Origin: Alistipes sp.
GTDB lineage: Bacteria > Bacteroidota > Bacteroidia > Bacteroidales > Rikenellaceae
Direction: 5' to 3'
Assembly: GCA_029060215.1 (NCBI GenBank)
Contig: JAIDUK010000038.1
Coordinates: 1 to 59,704 of the forward strand
Length of the DNA: 59,704 nucleotides
Shown here: positions 9,500-18,791 of the stretch, piece by piece
How positions within the stretch are numbered: position 1 is the stretch's first letter
How the letters are laid out: each line of letters starts with the position of its first letter
Made by a program: the position numbers and the translations under genes
The notes under the pieces: model-generated
What the model saw: only the letters and a program-made list of their open reading frames with translations
Told to the model about the DNA's origin: nothing
Databases searched by the model: none

Positions 9500-12154
9500 A
9501 TGAAACTTATGAAGACAATCGTAACCACGATGCTCGTGTGCCTGACGATGCTGCTCGGCGGATGCGCCGACGACGGCATAGACAACCGCGACCTCGACTA
9601 CGGCTACGTACAATTCAAACTTTACAAAGCAGCGTCCTACGAAAAGACGACGACGGCCACCCGAGCCATCCAATCGCAACTGGACTACCTGTCGGACGCG
9701 ACCAAAGTACTGGTGCGTCTGGAATACAACGGCACCCAGATCGCCCAAACCCTGACGCTGGACGCTGCCGACAAAGAAGCGGCGGAATTCGGCCTGCGGA
9801 GCGCGAAACTGAAACTGCTGACGGGAAACTACCGTGTAACGATGTTCTCGCTCTATGATATCAACGACGAACTGCTCTACAACGGCCTGCCGGAAACGGC
9901 CGACCTGACGGTGGTGGCGGGCGGCCTGACGATGCACGACCTGACGGTGGATGTGACGCCGCGCGGCAAAATACGCGTGACGCTGCGCAAAGACATGTCG
10001 GACTTCGACAAGACCCCGGCGACCCGTGCGGGCGATGTGAACCGCCAATACACGTTCGACGAAATCAAACTCATAGATCTGACCGTACAGAACACGCAGA
10101 CCAACGACCTGACGACCTTCGAGAAACTGCCGATGACCTTCTCGGTGCACTTCGACGAAAACAACGAAGAAAACGGCACGTTCGGCTACCAAACGACGTC
10201 GAGCAAATGCGACTCGCTGCTGTCGCTGCCTGCGGGCGAATACCGCATCGTATCGTATGCGACCTACGACGAAAACAAGACGGCACTCGAAACGAACTCT
10301 CGTCCGACGACCGTGAATTTCGCGGTGGAAGACAACCGGACCACGGAAGTCGAAGCCCGAATCACGCTCTACGAAAGCGACGAATATATAAAAGACTACT
10401 ATGCCCTGAAACGCATCTGGGAGGCACTCGACGGAGAACACTGGTCCTACTCGGGCGAGAGCTTTCCCGCGGGAGTGAACTGGGACTTCAACAAAGACCC
10501 CGACATCTGGGGAGCCCAACCGGGCGTGCAGCTCCACACCAACGGACGAGTGGCCCGCATAGACCTGAGCGGCTTCGGATTCCGCGGCGACATGCCTGCG
10601 GACTTGGGCCAACTGACGGAGATGATCGAACTCTATCTCGGAACCCAAAGCGACAAGAACTACTACGACCCGACGGAAGATATCCAAACGAGCATGGCGA
10701 ACCGCTCGCGCAACCGGATGGCTAACCACAAGGCGTACTACGAAAAGAACTACCCGACGACGCAGATGTCGTGGCCCTGTGCACTGGCCCTGCGCGAACA
10801 TGGCATACACACCCCCTCGACGGCACTCTATGATGCGGGATACACGGAAAAACAGATATTCGACACGAAAGGCAACCAAATCCGTCCCCAAGCCACCATA
10901 CACGGCAAAATCTGCAACGGACTGAAATCGCTGCCCGAAGAGATCGGCCGCCTGCAAAAACTGGAGATCCTGAACATTGCCAACAGCGAAATCACGGCCC
11001 TGCCGGACGCGATGGCCCAACTGACGAGCTGCACCGACTTGGAACTCTACAACTGTCCGAAGATGCTGGAATTCCCGATGGTGCTGACCGAAATGCCCAA
11101 ACTGGTGTCGCTCAACATCTCGGAAAACATCCAATGGAGCGAAAACGACCCCGAAGGACTGGCCCGAGGGCTGGAAGCGCTGGGCAACGGCCAATCGCAG
11201 AGCGTACTACAGCTGTTCTATTGCCGCAACAACGGTGTGACGGCGATTCCCGACTCGTTCCGCAACCTTAAGAAACTGGGCGCGCTGGACATGTGCAACA
11301 ACAAGATCAGCAAACTGCCTGCGGGAGGATTGGGCGAAGTAGCCCCGACGGAAATCCGTCTGGACTACAACGAAATCGAAGAATTCCCGACCACCGACGG
11401 CAAATTCTGCCCGATGGAAGACATGGAGACCTTCTCGGTGACCCACAACAAACTGAAGACCATCCCCAACATCTTCTCGTCGAAAGGCAAGTATGTGGTG
11501 AAGACCATCGACTTCTCCTACAACGAAATAACGGGGCTGCCCGAAGGCTTCAACGGAATACTCGTGAACACGCTTTCGCTGGCCAACAACCCGATCGAAG
11601 TATTCCCCAAGGAACTGCTGAGCGAAACCAACTCCTATGTGAGCTACATCATCCTGCGCGGCTGCCAGATGAAAGAGATTCCGGAAGGCTCGTTCAAAGG
11701 CAAGTATGCAAGCTCGCTGGCCTCGCTGGACCTGACGTACAACCGTCTGACGAAACTGCCGGACGACTTTACGGCCGACGACCTGCCCTATCTCTACGGA
11801 GTGGACCTGTCGTACAATGCTTTCGCGGCATTCCCCTATGCCCCGCTCAACTCGGCGGGACTGACGGTGTACGGCGTACGCGGACAACGCAACGACAAAG
11901 GCGAACGCTGCCTGCGCGAATGGCCCACGGGAATCTATCGCCACACGGGTCTGAGAGGCCTGTTCCTCGGCTCGAACGACCTGCGCAAGGTAGACGACAC
12001 GATCTCGTATCTGATCTACAACCTTGACATCAGCGACAACCCCAACATCGTATTCGATGCCTCGGCCATCTGCCGCTACTGGCGCAGCGGATCCTACATG
12101 CTTGTATACGACAAGACGCAGAAGATCATCAACTGCGACGACATGTTGAAATAA
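9500..12154 (+). CDS. DUF4458/leucine-rich-repeat surface lipoprotein
   Basis: An 884-residue lipoprotein with a lipobox near Cys22 (LLGGC). Residues about 30-300 form two beta-sandwich-like units of the DUF4458 type (YVQFKLY, then VRVTLRK-type strands). From about residue 350 to 870 there are many leucine-rich repeats of the form LxxLxxLxIxxNxIxxLP, for example KLEILNIANSEITALPDAM. LRR arrays of this sort usually bind proteins. A TTG two codons upstream is possible; ATG at 9500 (or 9509) is more likely. It overlaps no neighbour and is followed after 14 bp by a second LRR protein, suggesting a paired role in capturing protein substrates. Confidence 0.85.
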   Translation: MKLMKTIVTTMLVCLTMLLGGCADDGIDNRDLDYGYVQFKLYKAASYEKTTTATRAIQSQLDYLSDATKVLVRLEYNGTQIAQTLTLDAADKEAAEFGLRSAKLKLLTGNYRVTMFSLYDINDELLYNGLPETADLTVVAGGLTMHDLTVDVTPRGKIRVTLRKDMSDFDKTPATRAGDVNRQYTFDEIKLIDLTVQNTQTNDLTTFEKLPMTFSVHFDENNEENGTFGYQTTSSKCDSLLSLPAGEYRIVSYATYDENKTALETNSRPTTVNFAVEDNRTTEVEARITLYESDEYIKDYYALKRIWEALDGEHWSYSGESFPAGVNWDFNKDPDIWGAQPGVQLHTNGRVARIDLSGFGFRGDMPADLGQLTEMIELYLGTQSDKNYYDPTEDIQTSMANRSRNRMANHKAYYEKNYPTTQMSWPCALALREHGIHTPSTALYDAGYTEKQIFDTKGNQIRPQATIHGKICNGLKSLPEEIGRLQKLEILNIANSEITALPDAMAQLTSCTDLELYNCPKMLEFPMVLTEMPKLVSLNISENIQWSENDPEGLARGLEALGNGQSQSVLQLFYCRNNGVTAIPDSFRNLKKLGALDMCNNKISKLPAGGLGEVAPTEIRLDYNEIEEFPTTDGKFCPMEDMETFSVTHNKLKTIPNIFSSKGKYVVKTIDFSYNEITGLPEGFNGILVNTLSLANNPIEVFPKELLSETNSYVSYIILRGCQMKEIPEGSFKGKYASSLASLDLTYNRLTKLPDDFTADDLPYLYGVDLSYNAFAAFPYAPLNSAGLTVYGVRGQRNDKGERCLREWPTGIYRHTGLRGLFLGSNDLRKVDDTISYLIYNLDISDNPNIVFDASAICRYWRSGSYMLVYDKTQKIINCDDMLK

Positions 12155-12168
12155 AGAGAGCGAAAACC

Positions 12169-13839
12169 ATGAAATACATCACTTACATAAGCGTCATACT
12201 GGGAACGCTGGGACTGGCCGCCTGTGCCGACGACGGAACGAACCTCCCGTTCGGCCCGGACAACAAGGAGATAGCCATCGGAGCCGACGGCGGAACCCGC
12301 ACGGTCCGCATAGCCTCGGACGAAGCGTGGATCGCCACGACCGACGCGCCGTGGATCACCGTATCGCCGGCCAACGGCCGCGGCACGACGGAGTGCCAAC
12401 TGATCATCGACTCGGCCCTGCTGGAGAACCCGCGCCGGGGCGTGATCCGCTTCCAGAACCAACAAACGCGCGACAACCAAGAAATCACGGTGACGCAGGA
12501 AGGCTATGCCTATGCCATCACGCTGGCGGAACCCGAAGTATCGGTGGAGAACTTCGCCCTGCTGGACGAACGCTACTTCGATGTGAAGGTGAAGACCAAC
12601 GTAGACTTCAACGTAGCGATCCCCGACACGACGGGCTGGCTCCAATACGACAGCTACAAAGTAGAGATCGACCGCGGAATCCGTCCGCGCGAAGTGACCG
12701 TACGCTTCAAATGGAACATCAGCTCGATACCGAGAACCCGCAATGCCGAAATCGCCTTCATACCCAAACGCGAAGTGACGCTGAGCCAACAGGACAAACT
12801 CTACGTAGCACAGAAAGCCGCCGCGGAAATCAAGAAAGACACCCGCGAAGGCGACTCGGTAGCGCTGCTGGGCGTGAGCCGCTCGCTGAACACGTGGAAC
12901 GAAACGTGGGATACCTCGGAGAGCATGGACAACTGGAGCGGAGTGGTGCTGTGGGAAGAAAACATGGAAGGCTGCACGCCCGAGAAAATCGGCCGTGTAA
13001 GATCGGCGTCGTTCCTCTTCTTTGCCACGAAGGAAGGAATCCCCTATGAAGTGCAATATCTGACGGCAGCCGAATCTCTCACGTTCTTCAGCAACACCAA
13101 CACCCACCAGAAGAGCCTGAACACGGGAGATGCGATCACCAAACTCCCGCAGCTCAAACGACTGACGATCTCGGGATACGGTCTGACGGAACTGCATCCG
13201 GATTTCAAGAATCTGAAGTCCCTCGAATATCTGGACGTAAGCAGCAACAACATACAGAAATTTCCCGAAGTACTGACGAAAGAAAACCTGCCGAATCTCC
13301 GGGCGCTGGTGATGAACGCCAACCAACGCAGCCTGATCTACGACTTGAGCAACTCGGTGGCGGCGAACATCGGCGGACTGATCGACGAATCGGAATTTCC
13401 GCGCCACCTGCTGGAATGGGGGCTCGACACGCTGAGACTTTCGGTGAACTACCTGCAAGGCTCGCTTCCCTCGTACGGCACGGCCGACGCCCCCCAAGAC
13501 GGTTGGACGGAATTCTACACGGAAGCCGACATTGCGGCCTCGGCCAACGACAAGGGAGTGGACACCCTGCCCCGGGCCCTGATCGGAACCCCGAAGGTGA
13601 TGCCCCGGACGAAATTCTTCGCCATCAACCTGAACCGTCTGTCGGGAGAACTGCCCTACTGGCTGCTCTACCACCCGGCGCTGGACTGGTGGCTGCCGGA
13701 TGTATTGGTATTCAGCCAAGAAGGCATCGATGCTAATGGCCGGACTGCGGGATTCGACAACGAACCGGTCAACATGAACTACTACTACGACTTCTATACG
13801 ACCAAAACCCGGCCTTCGGAAGAAACCGACGAGGACTAA
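12169..13839 (+). CDS. BACON and leucine-rich-repeat surface lipoprotein
   Basis: A 556-residue lipoprotein with lipobox Cys19 (LAAC). A BACON domain spans about residues 35-125, with the diagnostic DAPWITVSPANGRG and a terminal EITVTQEG strand. A divergent beta domain follows, then a short LRR block around residues 325-385 (LKRLTISGYGLTELHPDFKNL; LEYLDVSSNNI) and a C-terminal part rich in aromatic residues. BACON domains in Bacteroidetes are linked to mucin or carbohydrate contact or act as spacers; LRRs favour protein ligands. It starts 14 bp after the larger LRR gene and ends 15 bp before the protease gene. Confidence 0.85.
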   Translation: MKYITYISVILGTLGLAACADDGTNLPFGPDNKEIAIGADGGTRTVRIASDEAWIATTDAPWITVSPANGRGTTECQLIIDSALLENPRRGVIRFQNQQTRDNQEITVTQEGYAYAITLAEPEVSVENFALLDERYFDVKVKTNVDFNVAIPDTTGWLQYDSYKVEIDRGIRPREVTVRFKWNISSIPRTRNAEIAFIPKREVTLSQQDKLYVAQKAAAEIKKDTREGDSVALLGVSRSLNTWNETWDTSESMDNWSGVVLWEENMEGCTPEKIGRVRSASFLFFATKEGIPYEVQYLTAAESLTFFSNTNTHQKSLNTGDAITKLPQLKRLTISGYGLTELHPDFKNLKSLEYLDVSSNNIQKFPEVLTKENLPNLRALVMNANQRSLIYDLSNSVAANIGGLIDESEFPRHLLEWGLDTLRLSVNYLQGSLPSYGTADAPQDGWTEFYTEADIAASANDKGVDTLPRALIGTPKVMPRTKFFAINLNRLSGELPYWLLYHPALDWWLPDVLVFSQEGIDANGRTAGFDNEPVNMNYYYDFYTTKTRPSEETDED

Positions 13840-13854
13840 AGCAAAAATACGAAG

Positions 13855-15894
13855 ATGAAAAAAACGATATACGGTATTCTTGCAGGACTACTGCTTGTAT
13901 CGGCGGCCTGCACGACCGATCCCATAGATGACGGGAAGACGACCGGCACCGGACAGGAACGACCTGTAGCGGCCGGAGAACTGATGGTCAAATTCGACCC
14001 CTATGTGAGTGAAATACTGGAACAAGCGGCAGCGAAGACCCGCAACGGCGGACCTGCAACGCGCTCGGGGATCCTCTCGGTAGACGAAGTGCTCGACCTT
14101 GTGGGCGGCTATGAAATCAGCCGGGTATTCCCTGTGGACAACCGCACCGAAGCCCGCACGCGCGAAGCAGGACTGCATCAATGGTATGTAGTCCGCTATG
14201 CAGGCGGCCAGACGCCCGAAGAAGTGGCGGAAAAACTCTCGCAACTGGGCGAAGTACAGAAAGTGAACCTGAACCGCACGATCCAACGGGCCTACGACAC
14301 GCGCAAAAAAGCGCTGCCGCTGAGCCGTGCGGCCCTCGAAGCGATGGCGCGGAGCACGCGGGCGGCGGACTACCCCTACAACGACCCGCAGCTGCCGGCG
14401 CAATGGCACCTGATAAACCGCGGCGACATGTTCCAGAAAGACGGCCTGAACAAATCGATAGCGGGAGCGGACGTACAATGCGAAGAAGCGTGGAAACTCT
14501 CGACGGGAGACCCCTCGATCATCGTAGCGGTACTCGACGAGGGAGTATGCTTGACGCACCCTGATCTGAAGAACAACCTCTGGGTGAACGAAGGCGAAAT
14601 CGAGAACTCGAAAGAAGACAACGACGGAAACGGCTATGCCGGAGACCTCCACGGCTACAACTTTGTGACGGGCTCGAGCGCCATCACATGGGACGACGCG
14701 GCCGACTCGGGCCACGGCACGCACGTAGCGGGCGTGATAGCAGCCCGAAACAACAATGCCGAAGGCATCGGCTCTATAGCGGGCGGCACGGCCGAAAAAC
14801 CGGGCGTGCGGATCATGAGTTGCCAAGTATTCTCGGGCGACACGCAATCGAGCATGATAGGTCCCATTCAAGCGATCAAATATGCGGCCGACAACGGAGC
14901 GGTGATCCTCCAATGCAGCTGGGGGTACGTCTCGGGAAAAGCCAACGGCTATGAATGGCAGCCGGTATTCCAAAGCGAAGAAGAGTGGGAATACAACTGC
15001 CCGCTGGAAAAAGAAGCGCTGGACTACTTCGTCCACAACGCCGGATCGCCCAACGGCCCCATCGACGGCGGCATAGCGATCTTTGCAGGCGGCAACGAAT
15101 CGGCCCCGATGGCGGGATTCCCGGGAGCAGCCGAAATGTGCGTATCGGTATCGGCCACGGCGGCGGACTACACCCCGGCCGTCTACACGAACTATGGCGA
15201 AGGGATCACGATAGCAGCCCCGGGCGGCGACCAAGACTACTACTATGAATATGGCGAAGGTACGGCGCGCGGCGAAGTGGGCTGTGTCCTGTCGTCGCTC
15301 CCCTACAACATCAGCGAAACGGGCTACGGCTACATGGAAGGCACCTCGATGGCCTGCCCCCATGTATCGGGCGTAGCCGCGCTGGCACTCTCCTACGCCT
15401 TCGAACTGCGCAAACATTTCACGGCCGAAGAATTCAAACAACTACTGCACGAAGCGACGACCCCCATCGACGAATACCTGACGGGGCAGAAACTCTACTA
15501 CCGCTACACGTCGGACTTGGGGCTTGCCCACCCGCGGCAGATGATCCTCTCGGAATACCGCAACCGCATGGGCGTGGGACAAGTCAACGCAGCCAAACTG
15601 CTGAACGCGATAGCCGGAAACGGCACGCAGGTAGCTTTCCCCAACCTCTATGTACCGCTGGAAGGCACCGTGACGACGATCCCGGGCAACTATTTCCTGA
15701 ACGGCGAACAACTGACCTACACCATGGACATCGAAGATCAGACCGTGGCCTCGTGGACCCTCGAAGGCAACAAACTGGTGGTGAAAGGTCTGAAAACGGG
15801 AAGCACGAGGGCGACGGTGACGGCGTCGAACGGCGAAAAACAAACGTTCCGCATCACGGTGCGCAAAGGTGCCGGATCGAACGGCTGGCTGTAG
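13855..15894 (+). CDS. S8-family (subtilisin-like) serine protease, lipoprotein
   Basis: A 679-residue secreted protease with a lipobox near Cys19 (SAAC). Residues about 40-150 form a fervidolysin-like propeptide (GELMVKFDP; QKVNLNRTIQ). The peptidase domain carries a full catalytic triad: Asp228 in AVLDEG, His287 in GHGTHVAG and Ser498 in GTSMACPHVSG; the oxyanion Asn is in FAGGNESA. A C-terminal Ig-like (BIG2-type) domain spans about 580-670. All motifs are intact, so it should be active, at the surface or in the periplasm. Its place at the end of a SusCD operon with LRR lipoproteins suggests it cuts captured proteins into peptides for SusC. No other hydrolase is present in the locus. Confidence 0.95.
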   Translation: MKKTIYGILAGLLLVSAACTTDPIDDGKTTGTGQERPVAAGELMVKFDPYVSEILEQAAAKTRNGGPATRSGILSVDEVLDLVGGYEISRVFPVDNRTEARTREAGLHQWYVVRYAGGQTPEEVAEKLSQLGEVQKVNLNRTIQRAYDTRKKALPLSRAALEAMARSTRAADYPYNDPQLPAQWHLINRGDMFQKDGLNKSIAGADVQCEEAWKLSTGDPSIIVAVLDEGVCLTHPDLKNNLWVNEGEIENSKEDNDGNGYAGDLHGYNFVTGSSAITWDDAADSGHGTHVAGVIAARNNNAEGIGSIAGGTAEKPGVRIMSCQVFSGDTQSSMIGPIQAIKYAADNGAVILQCSWGYVSGKANGYEWQPVFQSEEEWEYNCPLEKEALDYFVHNAGSPNGPIDGGIAIFAGGNESAPMAGFPGAAEMCVSVSATAADYTPAVYTNYGEGITIAAPGGDQDYYYEYGEGTARGEVGCVLSSLPYNISETGYGYMEGTSMACPHVSGVAALALSYAFELRKHFTAEEFKQLLHEATTPIDEYLTGQKLYYRYTSDLGLAHPRQMILSEYRNRMGVGQVNAAKLLNAIAGNGTQVAFPNLYVPLEGTVTTIPGNYFLNGEQLTYTMDIEDQTVASWTLEGNKLVVKGLKTGSTRATVTASNGEKQTFRITVRKGAGSNGWL

Positions 15895-15898
15895 GAAG

Positions 15899-16711
15899 AT
15901 GCTCCGGCACCCCCGCATAACGATGCTGCGGAAGCTGGCGACGCTCGGCCTGCTGCTGACGGCGATGCCGGTGCAAGCCCAATGGCTGCAACGAATATCG
16001 CGGGAACAGCTGGACAGCCTTGCCAACCCGGCCACGGCACCGGGCGGCGAAGCGATGCGCTTCGATGCGCGCTGCATCGATACGGGAGAGATCGCGGAAG
16101 ATGACGCCCCCTCGACCTACACGTTCCGCTGGCGAAACACGGGGAACGACCCGCTGGTCGTCACGCGAATAGAAACGACCTGCGGCTGTGCGAAAGCGGG
16201 CTACGAAAAACGCCCCGTAGCGGCGGGCGGGAAAGGCGAAGTGAAAATAACCTACCATCCCAAAGGACACCCGGGGCACTTCCGGAGGAAGATCTTCGTC
16301 TACACGCAACTGTCGGAAAAACAACCGACTGCGATACTGGAACTGAAAGGACATGCGACCCCCTCGGTAGTGCCGACCCACGACTACGACCATGCGATGG
16401 GGCCCCTGCTGCTGAAACAGCGGACGCTGCGCCTGACGGGAACGCAAGTACAGACGGAACGCATCGAATGTCTGAATGCGGGCAAAGAACCGCTGCGACT
16501 GAAAGCCGATGCGAAACTGCTGCCGGAATACCTTATTTTCGAATGCGATCCGCAGACCTTCGAACCGGGAAAGACGGGCGATCTGGTCATCCGCTTCGAC
16601 CCGGCGAAAGCCCCGCAGAAACTGCCGGCATGGATACCGGTAATGATCGAGGGGCTTGCGCTGCCCCCGAGCCAACGAACGCTGCGGATCGAACTGGGCG
16701 ACCGGGAATAA
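15899..16711 (+). CDS. DUF1573-domain secreted protein
   Basis: A 270-residue secreted protein with two DUF1573 (ASPM/SPD-2/Hydin-like) beta domains. The first shows the family signature FRWRNTGNDPLVVTRIETTC followed by GCAKAGY and ITYHPKGHPG; the second, more divergent unit is near residues 170-265. Such domains are common in Bacteroidetes envelope proteins and have no defined enzymatic role. It starts four bases after the protease stop codon, with GGAAG between, so it is tightly coupled to the protease. An internal ATG at 15923 would give a tidier signal peptide (cut after VQAQ) and is an alternative start. Confidence 0.85.
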   Translation: MLRHPRITMLRKLATLGLLLTAMPVQAQWLQRISREQLDSLANPATAPGGEAMRFDARCIDTGEIAEDDAPSTYTFRWRNTGNDPLVVTRIETTCGCAKAGYEKRPVAAGGKGEVKITYHPKGHPGHFRRKIFVYTQLSEKQPTAILELKGHATPSVVPTHDYDHAMGPLLLKQRTLRLTGTQVQTERIECLNAGKEPLRLKADAKLLPEYLIFECDPQTFEPGKTGDLVIRFDPAKAPQKLPAWIPVMIEGLALPPSQRTLRIELGDRE

Positions 16712-16891
16712 GACCGGGAGCAAAGAACAGAAGCGAGAACCCCGAGGACGGCGCAAAGACCGGCTTGCGAACAACAAGGAGCGACGAGTGGAACGCCAAA
16801 CGCATCCCGAAAAGAAGAAGCGAACCGGCCGGAGAAACAACCGCCGCGAAAAAAAGAGGAAAGAAACAGAAAACGCAAAAAAGAGATAACG
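16712..16891 (+). other. Purine-rich spacer before the lipocalin-like gene
   Basis: A 180-bp stretch strongly biased to A and G on the coding strand, with few T. I see no promoter match, hairpin or convincing reading frame. Similar purine-rich spacers lie at 1362-1471, 30911-30997 and 35299-35400. Confidence 0.5.
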
Positions 16892-17341
16892 ATGAAAAAC
16901 CTATTCAAAATCGCACTGCTCACGCTGGCGCTGGCAGTCTGCGGAGCCTGCGACGATGACGACAACGTGCAGACAACCCGGCTGACCCCCAACGCGAACA
17001 ACATTGCGGGGACATGGCAACTGGCGCAATTCAGCGGACAAACGCTGGGAGAAGGAACCTATGTATACATCGAATTCATCCGCAAGGAGACCAAATTCGA
17101 GATGTATCAGAATCTGGACAGCTTCCTGCCGCGCCTGCTGACGGGCCGCTTCGGCATCCGGGAAGAAGAAGGCACGGGATACATCATCGAAGGTCTGTAC
17201 GACTACGGCACGGGATTCTGGAACCACGAATACCTGATCGGCGAACTCACGGCCGACCGTATGGTATGGACGGCGCTGGACGACCCGGAAGATGTACAGG
17301 TATACGTCCGCTGCGACGGAATACCCGAAGATATCCGCTAA
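16892..17341 (+). CDS. Small lipocalin-like lipoprotein
   Basis: A 149-residue lipoprotein with lipobox Cys20 (CGAC). After a short acidic linker, residues 37-45 (NIAGTWQLAQF) match the start of lipocalin-like domains (GxW), and several amphipathic strands follow. It could bind a small hydrophobic ligand, but the domain is short and the assignment rests mainly on the GxW motif and length. It is the last gene of the Sus-like locus; a purine-rich spacer separates it from the DUF1573 gene, so co-transcription is likely but not certain. A strong bidirectional terminator follows. Confidence 0.7.
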   Translation: MKNLFKIALLTLALAVCGACDDDDNVQTTRLTPNANNIAGTWQLAQFSGQTLGEGTYVYIEFIRKETKFEMYQNLDSFLPRLLTGRFGIREEEGTGYIIEGLYDYGTGFWNHEYLIGELTADRMVWTALDDPEDVQVYVRCDGIPEDIR

Positions 17342-17363
17342 ATCACGGAACCGCCGCACGAAC

Positions 17364-17395
17364 AAAGAGAGCGTCCTTTACAGGACGCTCTCTTT
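17364..17395. terminator. Bidirectional terminator between Sus-like locus and ssb
   Basis: A 14-bp perfect stem (17364-17377 with 17382-17395), 4-nt loop, with AAA on one side and TTT on the other, at a convergent junction. Confidence 0.9.
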
Positions 17396-17428
17396 ATATT
17401 ATATATAAGGGTATAATACCCGCGGGAA

Positions 17429-17980
17429 TCAGAACGGCAAATCGTCGGGATCGTCGGCAGGCATGGACGGAGCTGCCGCGGGAGCGGCGGGCTGAACATG
17501 GGCCTGCGGATCGGCCGGAGCAGGCTGCTGACCGTAAGGCTGCGCGGCAGGCTGAGAAGCCGCGGAAGCGGACTGGCCCGAAGCGGCAGACTGGGCGGGA
17601 GCAGGAGAAGCGGACTGTGCGTAAGACGCCCCGTCGGAAGCAGGATTGTCGCCCCGCCGGCCGAGCAGATTCATGGTATCGGCGAGAATCTCGGTAGTGA
17701 ACCGCTTGTTATTGTCCTTGTCCATCCAATCGCGGGTCCGCAGACGCCCCTCGATATAGATCTGGGACCCCTTGCGGACGTAACGGTCGACGACGTCGGC
17801 CAGACCGCGCCACAAAGTGACGGTATGCCACTCGGTATGCTCGCGGGTCTCGTTGGCCTGCCGGTCGAAAAGCCGCTCGGTGGTGGCGAGCCGCAGACGT
17901 GCGACCTTGACGCCGCTCTCGGTAGTACGCACCTCGGGATCCATCCCGACGTTGCCGATGAGAATGACCTTGTTGACCAT
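17429..17980 (-). CDS. ssb: Single-stranded DNA-binding protein
   Basis: A 183-residue SSB. Residues 1-105 form the OB fold (MVNKVILIGNVGMDPEVR; HTVTLWRG; KGSQIYIEGRL). A long low-complexity linker rich in Ala, Pro, Ser and Gln follows, and the protein ends in the acidic tip DDPDDLPF, which recruits partner proteins. All are standard features. It is the last gene of an lpxK-PNP-ssb run on the minus strand and begins four bases after the PNP stop codon. Confidence 0.97.
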   Translation of the reverse strand: MVNKVILIGNVGMDPEVRTTESGVKVARLRLATTERLFDRQANETREHTEWHTVTLWRGLADVVDRYVRKGSQIYIEGRLRTRDWMDKDNNKRFTTEILADTMNLLGRRGDNPASDGASYAQSASPAPAQSAASGQSASAASQPAAQPYGQQPAPADPQAHVQPAAPAAAPSMPADDPDDLPF

Positions 17981-17984
17981 AGGA

Positions 17985-18791
17985 CTACAACTCTTTGATC
18001 ATACGACGGAACAACAACTGCATCTTCACGCCGGCCTTCCTACCCTGCAACTGCACGTCCTCGTGGTCGCCGATCTCGTCGGAGAGCCCGCAATTGGTGA
18101 TGACGGAGACGCCGAAGACGGGGATGGACATATGCCGGGCGACGATGACCTCGGGAACGGTGGACATACCGGCAGCGTCGCCGCCGATGGCCTTGAAATA
18201 ACGATACTCTGCCTGCGTCTCGAAGGTCGGACCGGTACCGCCGACGTAGACGCCGTACTGGAGCTTGATATTCTCCTGCTCGGCGATGGCGGTGGCGCGG
18301 GCGATGAGCCCCTTGTCGTAACAATTGTGCATGTCGGGGAACCGCGGCCCGAGCTGGGCGAGGTTGGGCCCGATGAGGGGGTTGGGCATGAGGTTGATAT
18401 GGTCGGTGATGACCATCAGATCGCCGACGCGGAACGAAGTATTGATACCCCCGGAAGCGTTGGAGACGAACAACACGCGGATACCCAACTGCTGCATGAC
18501 CCGCACGGGGAAAGTGACCTGCTGCATGGAATAACCCTCGTAGAAATGGAAACGCCCCTGCATGGCGACGACCTGCCGCCCCTCGAGCGAACCGAAGATC
18601 ATACGCCCCTTATGCCCCTCGACCGTGGAGACGGGAAAACCCGGGATGTCCTTGTAATCGAGCGAATAACGAGCCTCGATCTGCTCGGCGAAATCGCCGA
18701 GACCCGTACCTAAGATAATACCCGCCTCGGGCCGGAAACCGGCGGTACGCTCCTGAATCCAAGCGGCGGTGCTTTTAATTTCCTCGAACAT
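17985..18791 (-). CDS. punA: Purine-nucleoside phosphorylase (PNP-I family)
   Basis: A 268-residue trimeric-type PNP, which splits purine (deoxy)nucleosides with phosphate into base and (deoxy)ribose-1-phosphate. Visible motifs are the phosphate loop GTGLGDF at residues 28-34, RFHFYEGY near 80, SNASGGIN near 115, GGTGPTFET near 190 and the conserved GMSTVPE near 210. Length is normal. Its start overlaps the 3' end of lpxK by 17 bp, so translation is probably coupled, and ssb follows at once. The combination with lpxK and ssb is not functionally obvious. Confidence 0.93.
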   Translation of the reverse strand: MFEEIKSTAAWIQERTAGFRPEAGIILGTGLGDFAEQIEARYSLDYKDIPGFPVSTVEGHKGRMIFGSLEGRQVVAMQGRFHFYEGYSMQQVTFPVRVMQQLGIRVLFVSNASGGINTSFRVGDLMVITDHINLMPNPLIGPNLAQLGPRFPDMHNCYDKGLIARATAIAEQENIKLQYGVYVGGTGPTFETQAEYRYFKAIGGDAAGMSTVPEVIVARHMSIPVFGVSVITNCGLSDEIGDHEDVQLQGRKAGVKMQLLFRRMIKEL

